In this document: piece after piece, positions 1-8,548 of the stretch
Position numbering within the stretch: the first letter of the stretch is position 1
Layout of the letters: each line of letters opens with the position of its first letter
Assembly: GCA_025459425.1 (NCBI GenBank)
Contig: JALOQF010000003.1
Coordinates: 1 to 59,332 of the forward strand
Length of the DNA: 59,332 nucleotides
Reading direction: 5' to 3'
Origin: Myxococcaceae bacterium
GTDB lineage: Bacteria; Myxococcota; Myxococcia; Myxococcales; Myxococcaceae
Program-made: the position numbers and the translations under genes
The notes under the pieces: model-generated
What the model saw: only the letters and a program-made list of their open reading frames with translations
What the model was told of the DNA's origin: nothing
The model's database searches: none

Positions 1-2082
1 CGCCGGCTCGAGAACGAGCTCACCAAGGAGCAGATCCTCTACCTCTACCTGAACAACGTGTACCTCGGGCACCACAGCTACGGGGTGCAGTCGGCCGCCG
101 AGAACTACTTCCGCAAGGACGTGAAGGATCTCACCCTGGCCGAGATGGCGCTCCTCGCCGGCCTGCCGCAGGCGCCGTCGGCGTTCTCGCCCTTCACCAA
201 GCCCGAGCTCGCGAAGAAGCGCCGCACCTACGTGTTGGGCCAGATGCTCTCGAAGGGCATGATCACGAAGGCCGAGCACGACGAGGCGTCGAAGGCCGAG
301 GTGAGCGTCTACGACGTGGAAGACGTGTTCCACGAGTTCGCGCCCTACTTCACCGAAGAGGTGCGCCGCGACGTGGTGGCGCGCTACGGCAACCCGGCGC
401 TGCTGAACGAGGGCCTCAAGATCTTCACCACGATGGACTCGGAGAAGCAGCGCGCCGCGCAGGACTCGGTGCTGTCGGGCCTGCTCGCGGTGGACAAGCG
501 CCAGGGCTTCCGCGGCGTCCTCGGGAACCTCGCCAGCGAGGCCGAGCGCAAGACGTTCCTGCAGCGCGCCGAGAAGGTGATGGGCGACGAAGAGATCACC
601 CCCGGCCGCTACTACGTGGGCCTCGTCACGAAGCTCGAGTCGAACGGCAGCGCGGCCGAGGTGCTCATCGGCAAGCAGAAGGCGCGGCTCCCGGCGCTGG
701 GCCTGCGGTGGGCGCGCGCGCTCAACGCCGAGCAGTACTACCCGAACGTGCTCATCAACTCGGTGAAGGCCGCGCTCAAGGAGAACGACCTGGTGGTGGT
801 GCGCGCGGTGGCCGACGTGAAGGGCCTCACCGACGACGGCGAGACGCGCAACGACGCCATGGCGAAAGACGTGCCGCTCGACCTGCCGCTGGTGCGCCTC
901 GAGCAGGAGCCCGAGCTGCAGAGCGCGCTGGTGAGCATCGACCCGCAGCGCCAGTACCTGGTGGCGATGGTGGGCGGCTACGACTTCGACGCCAACGAGT
1001 TCAACCGCGCGTTCCAGGCCTGCCGGCAGCCGGGCTCGAGCTTCAAGCCCATCGTCTACGCCACCGCCTTCGACAAGCTCGGGTGGACGCAGGGCACCGT
1101 GCTCGTCGACAGCCCCATCGTCTACGACGACCCCGAGAACCAGAACCGCTGGAAGCCGGCGAACTACGACGAGGACTTCAAGGGTGAGGTGCTCATTCGC
1201 ACCGCGCTCGTGAACTCGATGAACCTGCCGGCCATCAAGACGTTCATCGAAATCGCCCGCAAGCTGGGCAACAAGAACGAGAAGGTCGGCATCGAGGCCT
1301 TCGCCGACTTCATTCGCACGCTGGGCATCTCGAACCACGCCGACACGAACGAAGACGGCGTGGCGGACTCTCCGGTGAACCACAACTACTCGACGGCGCT
1401 CGGCTCGACCTGCCTGTTCCCGCTCGAGCTGGTGAACGTGTACGCGACCATCAACCGCCTCGGCGTGAAGAAGCCGACGCACTTCGTGCGGAAGATCGAA
1501 GACCGCTTCGGGCGCACCATCGAGGATCACACCGCGTGGGACGACCCCTGGGCCTCGCTGCAGGACCGGGTAGCGGCGGGCTACGCGCGCCTGGCCGAGC
1601 CCGGTGAGCAGGTACTGTCGCCCGAGACGGCCTTCCTCGTGACGGACCTGATGCGCGGCGTGGTGCGCGAGGGCACCGGCGCGGCGGCGTCACGGCTCGG
1701 CAAGCCGGCCGCTGGCAAGACGGGCACCACCAACGACTCGTTCGACGCCTGGTTCACCGCCTTCACGCGCGACCTCGTGACGACGGCGTGGGTGGGGTAC
1801 GACCTGAACAAGCACCCGCTCGGCCGCTACGAGACTGGAGGCCGTGCCGCGCTGCCCATCTGGCTGTCGTACATGACGCGCGCGCTCCAGGGCCGCGCCC
1901 AGCCCGAGTTCGATCCACCGCCGCACCTCGACCTCGTGCGCCGCCGCGTCGACAAGAAGACCGGCAAGCTCGCGAACGGCAAGGGCACCATCGACCTCTG
2001 GTTCAAGCGCGGCACCGAGCCGGAAGACCACGAGCCCGAAGCCGGCGCCGTCGACACCAGCCAGTTCCTCATGAACGAGTAG
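1..2082 (+). CDS. Class A penicillin-binding protein 1A, 3' part (5' end outside window)
   Basis: Bifunctional peptidoglycan synthase of the inner membrane; only the last 693 residues are present and the frame is open to base 1. The first ~100 residues are the end of the GT51 glycosyltransferase domain (LYLNNVYLG, GVQSAAENYF, LTLAEMALLAGLPQAPS). A middle beta-rich insert follows. The transpeptidase domain has all three signatures: SSFK at 1036-1047 (catalytic Ser first), SMN near 1216-1224, and KTGT at 1717-1728. The missing N-terminus should hold the TM anchor and the first GT51 motifs. Nothing suggests inactivity. The next gene follows after a short gap on the same strand but has an unrelated function. 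Family assignment is very secure. Confidence 0.96.
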   Translation, partial: RRLENELTKEQILYLYLNNVYLGHHSYGVQSAAENYFRKDVKDLTLAEMALLAGLPQAPSAFSPFTKPELAKKRRTYVLGQMLSKGMITKAEHDEASKAEVSVYDVEDVFHEFAPYFTEEVRRDVVARYGNPALLNEGLKIFTTMDSEKQRAAQDSVLSGLLAVDKRQGFRGVLGNLASEAERKTFLQRAEKVMGDEEITPGRYYVGLVTKLESNGSAAEVLIGKQKARLPALGLRWARALNAEQYYPNVLINSVKAALKENDLVVVRAVADVKGLTDDGETRNDAMAKDVPLDLPLVRLEQEPELQSALVSIDPQRQYLVAMVGGYDFDANEFNRAFQACRQPGSSFKPIVYATAFDKLGWTQGTVLVDSPIVYDDPENQNRWKPANYDEDFKGEVLIRTALVNSMNLPAIKTFIEIARKLGNKNEKVGIEAFADFIRTLGISNHADTNEDGVADSPVNHNYSTALGSTCLFPLELVNVYATINRLGVKKPTHFVRKIEDRFGRTIEDHTAWDDPWASLQDRVAAGYARLAEPGEQVLSPETAFLVTDLMRGVVREGTGAAASRLGKPAAGKTGTTNDSFDAWFTAFTRDLVTTAWVGYDLNKHPLGRYETGGRAALPIWLSYMTRALQGRAQPEFDPPPHLDLVRRRVDKKTGKLANGKGTIDLWFKRGTEPEDHEPEAGAVDTSQFLMNE

Positions 2083-2160
2083 CGCGCCGGGTCGACTTCG
2101 ACCCGCGCCCGGGTGTCGACCCCACGCCTGAACGGGCATTCCCTCGGAGCGGCGTGGCGC

Positions 2161-3162
2161 ATGGGGTTTGCAACACCCGGCCCCATGCTTCCTCCGGGCT
2201 TCAACAATCCGAACTACGGCAAGGGCCAGCACACCATCGGCGACGATGGGCCGTCGATCGAGCAGGAGGAAGCGAAGCTGACCGAGTGGCTCGACGCGTT
2301 CCTGTCGCAGCCGACGGTCGAGCTGCCGCGCCTCCCGGCGGTGGCGATGGAGATTCTCGAGATCTCGCGCAAGCCCACCGCGCGCATCGAAGACATCGCG
2401 TCGCTGCTCGAGCGGGAGCCGCTGCTGGCGGCGAAGGTGCTGAAGCTGGCGAACTCGGCGCTGTACGGCGCGCCGGTGGCCGTCACCACGCTGAAGCAGG
2501 CCTTGATCCGCATGGGGCTGGCGACGGTGCGCGACGTGGTGATGGAGGCGGCGTACCAGATGACCGTCATTCGCGCCGAGGGCTTCAACGACACGCTCGA
2601 GGCGATCCGCCGGCACTCGACGGCGACGGCGTGGCTGTCACGCTTCATCGCGCGCAACACGGCGATGGAGGCCGAGAACGCGTTCCTCATCGGGCTGCTG
2701 CACGACGTGGGGCTCTCGATCGGCCTCATCGGGCTCTCGGAGTGGCTGAAGAAGCACAAGCAGCCGGTGCGACTGCGGCCCGAACACTGGCTCGCGGTCG
2801 AGCGGCAGCACGACGCCATCGGCGGGAAGATCCTCGACTCGTGGAAGCTGCCGCCGGCGCTGACGCTGGTGGTCAAGAACCACCACCAGCTGATGGTGGG
2901 CGGGTACCCGCACCCCTCGGTGGCGATCCAGATGGTGGCCGAGCACATCGCCTACGGCGCTGGCTGGGGCGTCACGCCGATGGTGTACCGGCAGGCCGAC
3001 GACATGCCGTTGGTGTCGGGCATCACGTCGATCCACGACGACGCGCGCGACAAGGCGCTCAACGCGCTGTCGCTCACGATGCGGCACTACGAGCAGTTCG
3101 TGCAGGACACGAAGCGGGTGCTCGAGACGCTGGCCGGGCAGTTCCAGAAGAGAGCGGCGTAG
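2161..3162 (+). CDS. HDOD domain protein
   Basis: Cytosolic protein of 333 residues from this start. The HDOD (HD-related output domain) fold is indicated by LPRLPAVAMEILEISR, then ANSALYG, then GLLHDVGLSIGL. HDOD proteins are usually signalling adaptors rather than active phosphodiesterases; the full HD metal set is not evident here. The C-terminal ~100 residues are helical and end in a charged tail. Start choice: ATG 2161 has GGAG about 12 nt upstream. A GTG at 2113 and an ATG at 2185 are in-frame alternatives. It lies 78 bp after the PBP gene. Partner and signal cannot be told from the sequence. Confidence 0.85.
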   Translation: MGFATPGPMLPPGFNNPNYGKGQHTIGDDGPSIEQEEAKLTEWLDAFLSQPTVELPRLPAVAMEILEISRKPTARIEDIASLLEREPLLAAKVLKLANSALYGAPVAVTTLKQALIRMGLATVRDVVMEAAYQMTVIRAEGFNDTLEAIRRHSTATAWLSRFIARNTAMEAENAFLIGLLHDVGLSIGLIGLSEWLKKHKQPVRLRPEHWLAVERQHDAIGGKILDSWKLPPALTLVVKNHHQLMVGGYPHPSVAIQMVAEHIAYGAGWGVTPMVYRQADDMPLVSGITSIHDDARDKALNALSLTMRHYEQFVQDTKRVLETLAGQFQKRAA

Positions 3163-3192
3163 GCGACGCGGCGCGGCTATGCCGTGCCCCGC

Positions 3193-4200
3193 ATGAACGT
3201 TCGCGGAAGCAGCGTCGTCGTCACGGGCCTGGGCGGGTTCATCGGGCTTCGGCTGGCCGAGGTGCTGCGCGACGCGGGCGCCTCGGTGCGCGGCCTCGAG
3301 CTCGCCGGGCCCGCCGTGGAGAGAGCGCGCGCGAAGGGCTTCGAGGTCATCGCCGGGAACGTCACGTCAGCGGCGAGCGCGACCGAGGCGGTCCGCGGCG
3401 CGGACGTGGTGGTGCACACCGCGGCGATCGTCGGTGAAGGCGGCGACCTCGAGCAGTACCGCGCGGTGAACGTGGGCGGCGCGGTGACGATGGCGCGCGC
3501 CGCGAAGGCCGCGGGCGTGCGGCGCTTCGTGCATCTCTCGTCGGTGATGGTGCACGGCTTCAGCTTCCCGCCGAACGTGGCCGAGGACGGGCCGACGCGC
3601 GGTGAGGGCAACGCGTACTGCCAGACGAAGATCGAGAGTGAGACGGCGCTGGGGCCGCTCCACGAGCCCGGGCGGTTCGAGCTCACCATCGTGCGCCCCG
3701 GCGACGTGTACGGGCCGGGGTCGATTCCCTGGGTGGTGCGACCGCTGCAGTTGATGAAGCAGGGCCTCTTCGCGCTGCCCGATGGAGGTACCGGCGTCAT
3801 CAACCACGTACACGTCGACAGCCTGGCCGACGGCATTCGGCGCACCATCGAGCAGGACGCCTCGGGCACGTTCTGTCTGGCCGATGGCGTGGCGACGTCG
3901 TGCCGCGAGTACTTCGGACACCTCGCGCGCATGAGTGGGACGACGCTGCGCTCGGTGCCCTCGTGGCTGCTGCTCGGCGCTTTCTCGGTCATCGCGCCGG
4001 CGTTCTCGGCCTTCGGCAAGGAGCCACCAGCGCGCGCCGATGCCGTGCGCTACCTGCTGCGGCCGAACGCGTACTCCATCGAGAAGGCGAAGGCGGTGCT
4101 GGGCTACCGGCCGCTGGTGTCGCTCGAGGACGGAATGCGGGGCGTCGAGTCCTGGGCTCGCGCTGAAGGACTCCTTTCCCAGGGGGGCGCGCGCGGCTGA
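3193..4200 (+). CDS. NAD(P)-dependent epimerase/dehydratase (extended SDR)
   Basis: 335 residues. The Rossmann nucleotide-binding motif TGLGGFIG begins at about residue 11, and the catalytic YxxxK is YCQTK at 142-146. VRPGDVYGPG in the middle matches extended SDRs acting on nucleotide sugars or sterol-like substrates. A short hydrophobic stretch occurs near residue 260. The substrate cannot be assigned. ATG 3193 is preferred over GTG 3184 because the Rossmann strand starts immediately after it; no strong ribosome binding site is visible. Its last 212 bp overlap, on the opposite strand, the predicted C-terminus of the convergent gene at 3989-5050. Confidence 0.88.
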   Translation: MNVRGSSVVVTGLGGFIGLRLAEVLRDAGASVRGLELAGPAVERARAKGFEVIAGNVTSAASATEAVRGADVVVHTAAIVGEGGDLEQYRAVNVGGAVTMARAAKAAGVRRFVHLSSVMVHGFSFPPNVAEDGPTRGEGNAYCQTKIESETALGPLHEPGRFELTIVRPGDVYGPGSIPWVVRPLQLMKQGLFALPDGGTGVINHVHVDSLADGIRRTIEQDASGTFCLADGVATSCREYFGHLARMSGTTLRSVPSWLLLGAFSVIAPAFSAFGKEPPARADAVRYLLRPNAYSIEKAKAVLGYRPLVSLEDGMRGVESWARAEGLLSQGGARG

Positions 4201-5050
4201 CGTCGACTCCGCCACGTGGCAGGCGACGAGCCGAGAGCCGGGCCGCAGCGCCGGTGATGGACAGCGGGGCCAGCAAGGTCCCCACGAGGAAGGCGAGCCT
4301 GACATCGAGCAGTGCGCAATTCCCGACCGCCACCGGAGCGAGCCACATCACGCGCCCGAGGTTCCGCAGCCGCCGCCCGGCGCGCTCGATGGCGTCTCGG
4401 TCCGAGAGCGAGGCGGTCACCAGGGTTCGCAGGACTGCGAAGAGCCAGCCAAGGCACACCAACGAGCCCGCGCAGAAGCCGAGCGCGACGAGATCGAGAG
4501 ACTGGTCCTCCGACTGAACGGCCGCGGTGCCCATCGCGACGAAGAGAAAGCCATACCAACAGCCCGACAGCACGGCGCTCACGAGCGTCACGACGGCCCA
4601 GCCGTTGCTGCTCGACTCCGCGCGGCGGCGCTGCACCTGGGCGAGGAGCTCGGGTGGAAGCTGGAGCGCCCACGGGTACCCGAAGGCCAGCCACTTCTCG
4701 ACCACCACTTCGAGGCACCAGCGGCCATCGACGTCGAGCCGCTCGACCGAGGCGATCGTCTCCGCAGCCTGAGCGAGCGAGCGGGCGGCTTCCGCGCTGG
4801 GTTCGAGACCGTCGACGGCCATGGTGAAGCGCGTCGCGGTGCGGGTGGTGGGCCGCTCGCGCAACGCCCGGGCGAGGGCCTCGAGGTCGTCGCCCGCGGG
4901 CTCGTCCTCCGTCACCGGCCGCGTGCGCTCGAGAACGCCGTCCACGAGCCGGTGATGCAGGCTCAGGCCGGAACGTGCGCGGGGGTGTACGAGGCTCACC
5001 CACCAGGCGAACTCGCCACCCGCGAGACGCGTGCGCAGCGTCCCCTTCAC
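3989..5050 (-). CDS. Hypothetical multi-pass membrane protein
   Basis: 353 residues, GTG start with GAGAGG about 12 nt upstream. The N-terminal ~150 residues look soluble and protein-like (many W, E and L). About four hydrophobic segments follow between residues 155 and 280 (for example VTLVSAVLSGCWYGFLFVAM and LGFCAGSLVCLGWLFAVL). The last ~70 residues are Arg/Pro-rich, low in complexity, and lie entirely antisense to the epimerase gene. The real protein could end close to 4200 if a frame error removed its stop codon; as sequenced no stop occurs until 3989. No family recognised. Confidence 0.6.
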   Translation of the reverse strand: MKGTLRTRLAGGEFAWWVSLVHPRARSGLSLHHRLVDGVLERTRPVTEDEPAGDDLEALARALRERPTTRTATRFTMAVDGLEPSAEAARSLAQAAETIASVERLDVDGRWCLEVVVEKWLAFGYPWALQLPPELLAQVQRRRAESSSNGWAVVTLVSAVLSGCWYGFLFVAMGTAAVQSEDQSLDLVALGFCAGSLVCLGWLFAVLRTLVTASLSDRDAIERAGRRLRNLGRVMWLAPVAVGNCALLDVRLAFLVGTLLAPLSITGAAARLSARRLPRGGVDVSRARPPGKGVLQREPRTRRPAFRPRATPAAGSPAPPSPSRWSTRSAAAGSARHRRALVAPCRRPRTPAR

Positions 5051-5071
5051 GGATCGTCAGCGCCTCTCAGC

Positions 5072-6586
5072 TCACGCGGCGCGGAAGCGCCCCTCGGTCG
5101 AGATGACTCGCTGTTCCGCCTCGAGCTTGGCGAGGATCGCCACCGTGTTGCGCTCGGCGATCGGCCACACGAACGCGGCCACGTCGTCGTAGGCCTTCGG
5201 CACGATGGCCTCGAGCCCCACTGGCACCCCGAACGAGCGCACCGCCTCGAGCACCTTCGCCTCACGCCACGCGCGATGCACCTGGTACTCCTCGAGCTTG
5301 GCCACGCCGTGGGCCAGCACCGGGCCATGCGCCGGGTAGAGCGCGCCGAGGGGCAGCTCGCGCAGCCGCTTGAGCTGCGACAGGTAGACCGCCATGTCGC
5401 CCTCGGGTGGATCGATGACGATGGTGCTCACCGTCGACACCATGTCGCCGACGATGCCCGCGCGCGAACGCTCGTCGATGAGACACACGTGCCCGGCGGC
5501 GTGCCCCGGCGTGTGGAGCACCCGCCACTTCATGGGGAAGTCGCCCGCCAGTGACAGCACCTCGCCGTCCGCGAGCAGCCGCGCCGTCGGCACCGAAAGC
5601 CGGTCGGCCGTGCGCGCGTGAGCCCACACCGGGAGCCCCAGCGCCTTCGCCACGAACTCGAGCCCGCCGACATGGTCGCCGTGATGATGCGTCGCGACGA
5701 TGGCCCTCGGGGTCGCACCAGCGGCAGCCAACTCACGCACCACCTGCACCAGCTTCTGGCACTCGCCCTCGTCGGGGCTGCCGGGGTCGACGATGAGCAA
5801 CTCTCCGGTGCCGAGCACGTACGAGTTCGTGTGCGTGGCCGGCGGGAGCGTGGGCGTCACCAGCGGCACCACGTGCACGCCGCGCTGGAACTCGAGGTGC
5901 CGCGCGATGAAGTCGTCACACCACGGCGGGCTCGTCAGCGCCGCGGCGGCCTGAGCGACCGTCGAGAACTGCGCCATCACGCGGAGCGCGTGCAGGTTCG
6001 GCGGGTGCAGCAGCGCGCTCCCGGTCTCCCAACGCTCGAGTGCGGCGCGTGGGTCGATCCACTCTCCGGCCGCGAGCTCTCCCGGCCACACGCTCGCCTG
6101 CTGCCCCGCCGGCGCCTCGACGAGGAAGAAGCGCGCGTCGAAGCGGTGCTGCAGGTACGGCGGCGTCACCCACCGCCCGGCTGGCACGAAGTCGTCCGCA
6201 CGCAGCGACATCCCCTGCTCCTGAAGCAGCGTCGCGAACGATCCACCGTCGAGCTGACGCTTCCGCGAGGCGTCGCGTTCGTCCTGGCTGCCCGCGGCCC
6301 CATGCGCGACGAGGAGCCCGGTCTCTTCGAAGAGCTCACGCGCGGCCGTGACGATCAACTGGGCCTGCGCGCCCGAGGCCCCTTCGACTGGCACCTGAGC
6401 GTCCGCCGCGTCCACCTTTCCGCCCGGGAACGCGAAGAAGCCTCCTGCGAACGAGAGCCGCTGCTCGCGCTCGAGCCAGAACACCTCGACCTTCCCGCCG
6501 ATGCGGCGGAACACGATGACGGCGGCGGCGTCTCGGGGCGGCTTCGGCGGCGGCGGTGCGGGAACACCCGCGAGCGCCTCACTCAT
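5072..6586 (-). CDS. NUDIX hydrolase - metallo-beta-lactamase-fold fusion
   Basis: 504 residues, two enzymatic domains. Residues ~20-200 form a NUDIX domain with GGFFAFPGGKVDAAD and the box end RELFEETG, which hydrolyses nucleoside diphosphate-X substrates. Residues ~230-504 form a metallo-beta-lactamase fold with the zinc motif THHHGDH near residue 300 and later LHTPGHAAGH, close to LACTB2-like hydrolases; this part may be a nuclease or thioester hydrolase. Start: ATG 6586 overlaps the stop of the upstream HD gene as ATGA, implying translational coupling. A longer open frame reaching upstream is only the antisense of the HD gene. Family call is secure; the substrate is unknown. Confidence 0.92.
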   Translation of the reverse strand: MSEALAGVPAPPPPKPPRDAAAVIVFRRIGGKVEVFWLEREQRLSFAGGFFAFPGGKVDAADAQVPVEGASGAQAQLIVTAARELFEETGLLVAHGAAGSQDERDASRKRQLDGGSFATLLQEQGMSLRADDFVPAGRWVTPPYLQHRFDARFFLVEAPAGQQASVWPGELAAGEWIDPRAALERWETGSALLHPPNLHALRVMAQFSTVAQAAAALTSPPWCDDFIARHLEFQRGVHVVPLVTPTLPPATHTNSYVLGTGELLIVDPGSPDEGECQKLVQVVRELAAAGATPRAIVATHHHGDHVGGLEFVAKALGLPVWAHARTADRLSVPTARLLADGEVLSLAGDFPMKWRVLHTPGHAAGHVCLIDERSRAGIVGDMVSTVSTIVIDPPEGDMAVYLSQLKRLRELPLGALYPAHGPVLAHGVAKLEEYQVHRAWREAKVLEAVRSFGVPVGLEAIVPKAYDDVAAFVWPIAERNTVAILAKLEAEQRVISTEGRFRAA

Positions 6587-7866
6587 GGCGCGGGCCTCTG
6601 CACGGTGAGGCGCCCCACGATGGGCCGGGCCACCTCGGCTTGTTCGGGGTGCACGAAGACGCGCGACAGCAGCACCGCCCCGGCGAAGCGCTGGTACAGC
6701 GGGGTGTAGCTCGACACCTCGGTGAGCCGACCGCTCGCGGGGTCGAAGACGAACAGCGACGGCGTCTCGCCCTCGTCGTGGTACCGCGAGAGCACACCGC
6801 GAGACTCGAGCGTGAAGTGATCGACGCCGGCCGCCGTGAGCGCGAGCGAGATGGCCTTCAAGTCGTAGTCGGTGTCGCGCTCCGTGAACTGCGCCACCCG
6901 CCGGTACCCGCGCCTGGCCGAGATGCGCTCGGCCCACCGGTTCTTCGATCGCCGCAGCGTCCACCACAGCGCCACGTCGTCACAGAGCAGGAACTCGTCC
7001 GGGTCGGCGGGGATCTCGAACTCGCCGGGCGCCTCCTCGTAGTAGCGCCGCAGCATCCAATCGAAGCTCACCGAGGTGTGGTGGTAATAGACGGACAGGA
7101 ACATGTGGTACCGGCTCAACAGGAAGTCTTCGAACGCGAAGACCGCCGCCTTCGAGAGCGCCAGCACCGCCTTCCCGTCCCGCTCGGCTGCGCGCAGGTT
7201 CTGCAGAATCCATTCGATGTCGTACCGGCCGTAGTTGACGCCCGTGTAGAACGAGTCGCGCTGCAGGTAGTCCATGCGGTCGGCGTCGAGCTCGCCCGAG
7301 ACGAGCGCGCGCAACAGGGGCGTCCAGTCGAGCCCGCCGTCACGAAAGCCCTCGACGCCCGGAGGCAGCCGCCCGATGACGAGCCCGGCGACGAGCTGCG
7401 GGGTGATGCCGTGTCTCGCGTACGTGCGCTCGATGATCGGCGTGAGCGCGCTGTCGATGATGAGCTTCGCGGTGAAGTCTTCGTGCGAGGCCTGGCCCGA
7501 GTCGTCGCCCGTCCACGCGGGGAGCTTCAGGAGCGCCCGCCTCGGGGCGATGGACTCCGAGGCGTGCGAGAGCGGCATGTGGCCGAGGTCGTGGCACAGC
7601 ACCGCCAGCCGGACCGCCGCGCGAAACCGCTCCCGGGCGCCGTCGCTCAGGCTCGAGCGGCTGGCGACGGCGTCGAAGAGCCGCGAGGCCACGTGCATCG
7701 CGCCCAACGAGTGGGCGTGCCGCGTGTGGGTGGCGCCGGGGAAGGCGAGGTCGCCGAAGCCGAGCTGCCGCACGCTGCGCAGCCGCTGGTAGAAGCGGCT
7801 GTCGATGATGGGCTTCTCGTCGTCTGAGACCGTGATGGTGCCGTGAATCGGGTCGCGAATTCGCAC
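6583..7866 (-). CDS. HD superfamily phosphohydrolase (COG1078/SamHD1-like)
   Basis: 427 residues, GTG start at 7866. The opening RIRDPIHGTITVSDDE, followed by FQRLRSVRQLG-like and HTRHAHSLG segments, is typical of the dGTPase-related HD family. The metal-binding motif is CHDLGHMPLSH. The C-terminal half (LSRYHMFLSVYYHHT) also fits the family. These enzymes are usually metal-dependent nucleotide phosphohydrolases in the cytosol. It is translationally coupled to the NUDIX-MBL gene through an ATGA overlap, so a joint role in nucleotide or RNA metabolism is plausible, though inferred. Confidence 0.93.
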   Translation of the reverse strand: MRIRDPIHGTITVSDDEKPIIDSRFYQRLRSVRQLGFGDLAFPGATHTRHAHSLGAMHVASRLFDAVASRSSLSDGARERFRAAVRLAVLCHDLGHMPLSHASESIAPRRALLKLPAWTGDDSGQASHEDFTAKLIIDSALTPIIERTYARHGITPQLVAGLVIGRLPPGVEGFRDGGLDWTPLLRALVSGELDADRMDYLQRDSFYTGVNYGRYDIEWILQNLRAAERDGKAVLALSKAAVFAFEDFLLSRYHMFLSVYYHHTSVSFDWMLRRYYEEAPGEFEIPADPDEFLLCDDVALWWTLRRSKNRWAERISARRGYRRVAQFTERDTDYDLKAISLALTAAGVDHFTLESRGVLSRYHDEGETPSLFVFDPASGRLTEVSSYTPLYQRFAGAVLLSRVFVHPEQAEVARPIVGRLTVQRPAP

Positions 7867-7893
7867 GCCCCGCTCGTTAGCACCCTTCCCCCG

Positions 7894-8460
7894 TCACTTC
7901 GCCTTCACGAGCTTCGCGCCGAGCGCGGTCGGCCGCTTGTCCTCGGCGCCCATGTTGCCGTCGGCCGGGCGCGCGCCCAGCCACATCGAGGCCCCGTCGA
8001 TCTTCAGCAGGTCGAACTCGCGGCCGTACTTCTCGACGGGCGGCACGAAGGAGCAGCCGGTCTTCGAGACGTCCTTCGCCTTGCCGACCTCGAGCCCGCA
8101 GCCGTCCATGCCGAAGTTCTTCGCCACGTCCTTCGCCTTGAGCGTCACCTTCTTGCTGGCGAAGTCGAACGTGGCCTCGGTCGCGCCGGGCACCTTCTCG
8201 CTCGCCTTGCCAGGCGCCCACGGGCCCTCGAAGTCCATCGCCACCAGCGGCGTCTTGAGCTCCTTGTCGGCGAAGATGGTGAAGCTGAGCTGCCACCTGC
8301 TGGCGGTGAAGGTGAAGTCACGGGTGGCGAACGAGCCGTTGCCGAGATCTTCGGCGGCTTCGCTCTTCCACCGGCCGACGGCGGACTTCTTGAGATCGGG
8401 ATCTCCAGCGAGGGCGAGGGTGGCGAGGGTGAGGACGGCGGTGACGACGAGGCGGGACAT
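7894..8460 (-). CDS. Secreted hypothetical protein
   Basis: 188 residues from ATG 8460. The first ~19 residues are a signal peptide (MSRLVVTAVLTLATLALAG). The mature part is beta-rich, with GRWKSEAAEDLGNGSF and a W/F-spaced pattern (FTASRWQLSFTIFAD) recalling APCDD1-type domains; that resemblance is weak. Two cysteines occur in the second half. The open frame extends to 8550, but the start used gives a clean signal peptide and avoids overlap with the divergent LysR gene. It lies 27 bp upstream of the HD gene on the same strand. Confidence 0.75.
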   Translation of the reverse strand: MSRLVVTAVLTLATLALAGDPDLKKSAVGRWKSEAAEDLGNGSFATRDFTFTASRWQLSFTIFADKELKTPLVAMDFEGPWAPGKASEKVPGATEATFDFASKKVTLKAKDVAKNFGMDGCGLEVGKAKDVSKTGCSFVPPVEKYGREFDLLKIDGASMWLGARPADGNMGAEDKRPTALGAKLVKAK

Positions 8461-8532
8461 GCGGAAGGCTCCGGGGTTGGGGTGAACGACGCAGCGGACA
8501 GTGCGTCGCCTCGCCTCATGACGCCAACGCAT

Positions 8533-8544
8533 GGTATCGATACC
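8533..8544. promoter_or_regulatory. Perfect palindrome GGTATCGATACC, candidate LysR operator
   Basis: A perfect 12-bp dyad sits 4 bp before the preferred ATG (8549) of the LysR gene. With one base of asymmetry it extends to ATGGTATCGATACCCAT. It is unusually AT-rich at its core for this genome and lies between divergent genes. LysR-type regulators typically bind interrupted dyads near their own promoter. It also argues that the in-frame ATG at 8531, inside the palindrome, is not the start. Confidence 0.5.
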
Positions 8545-8548
8545 CATC

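Noticed and set aside
4214..4229. Sigma-54-like TGGCAGG-N4-GAGCC
   Set aside because: It lies inside the convergent coding region with no gene start suitably downstream.
6587..6967. N-terminal extension of the NUDIX-MBL protein
   Set aside because: The extra frame is antisense to the HD gene, and the ATGA-coupled start at 6586 begins just before the NUDIX domain.
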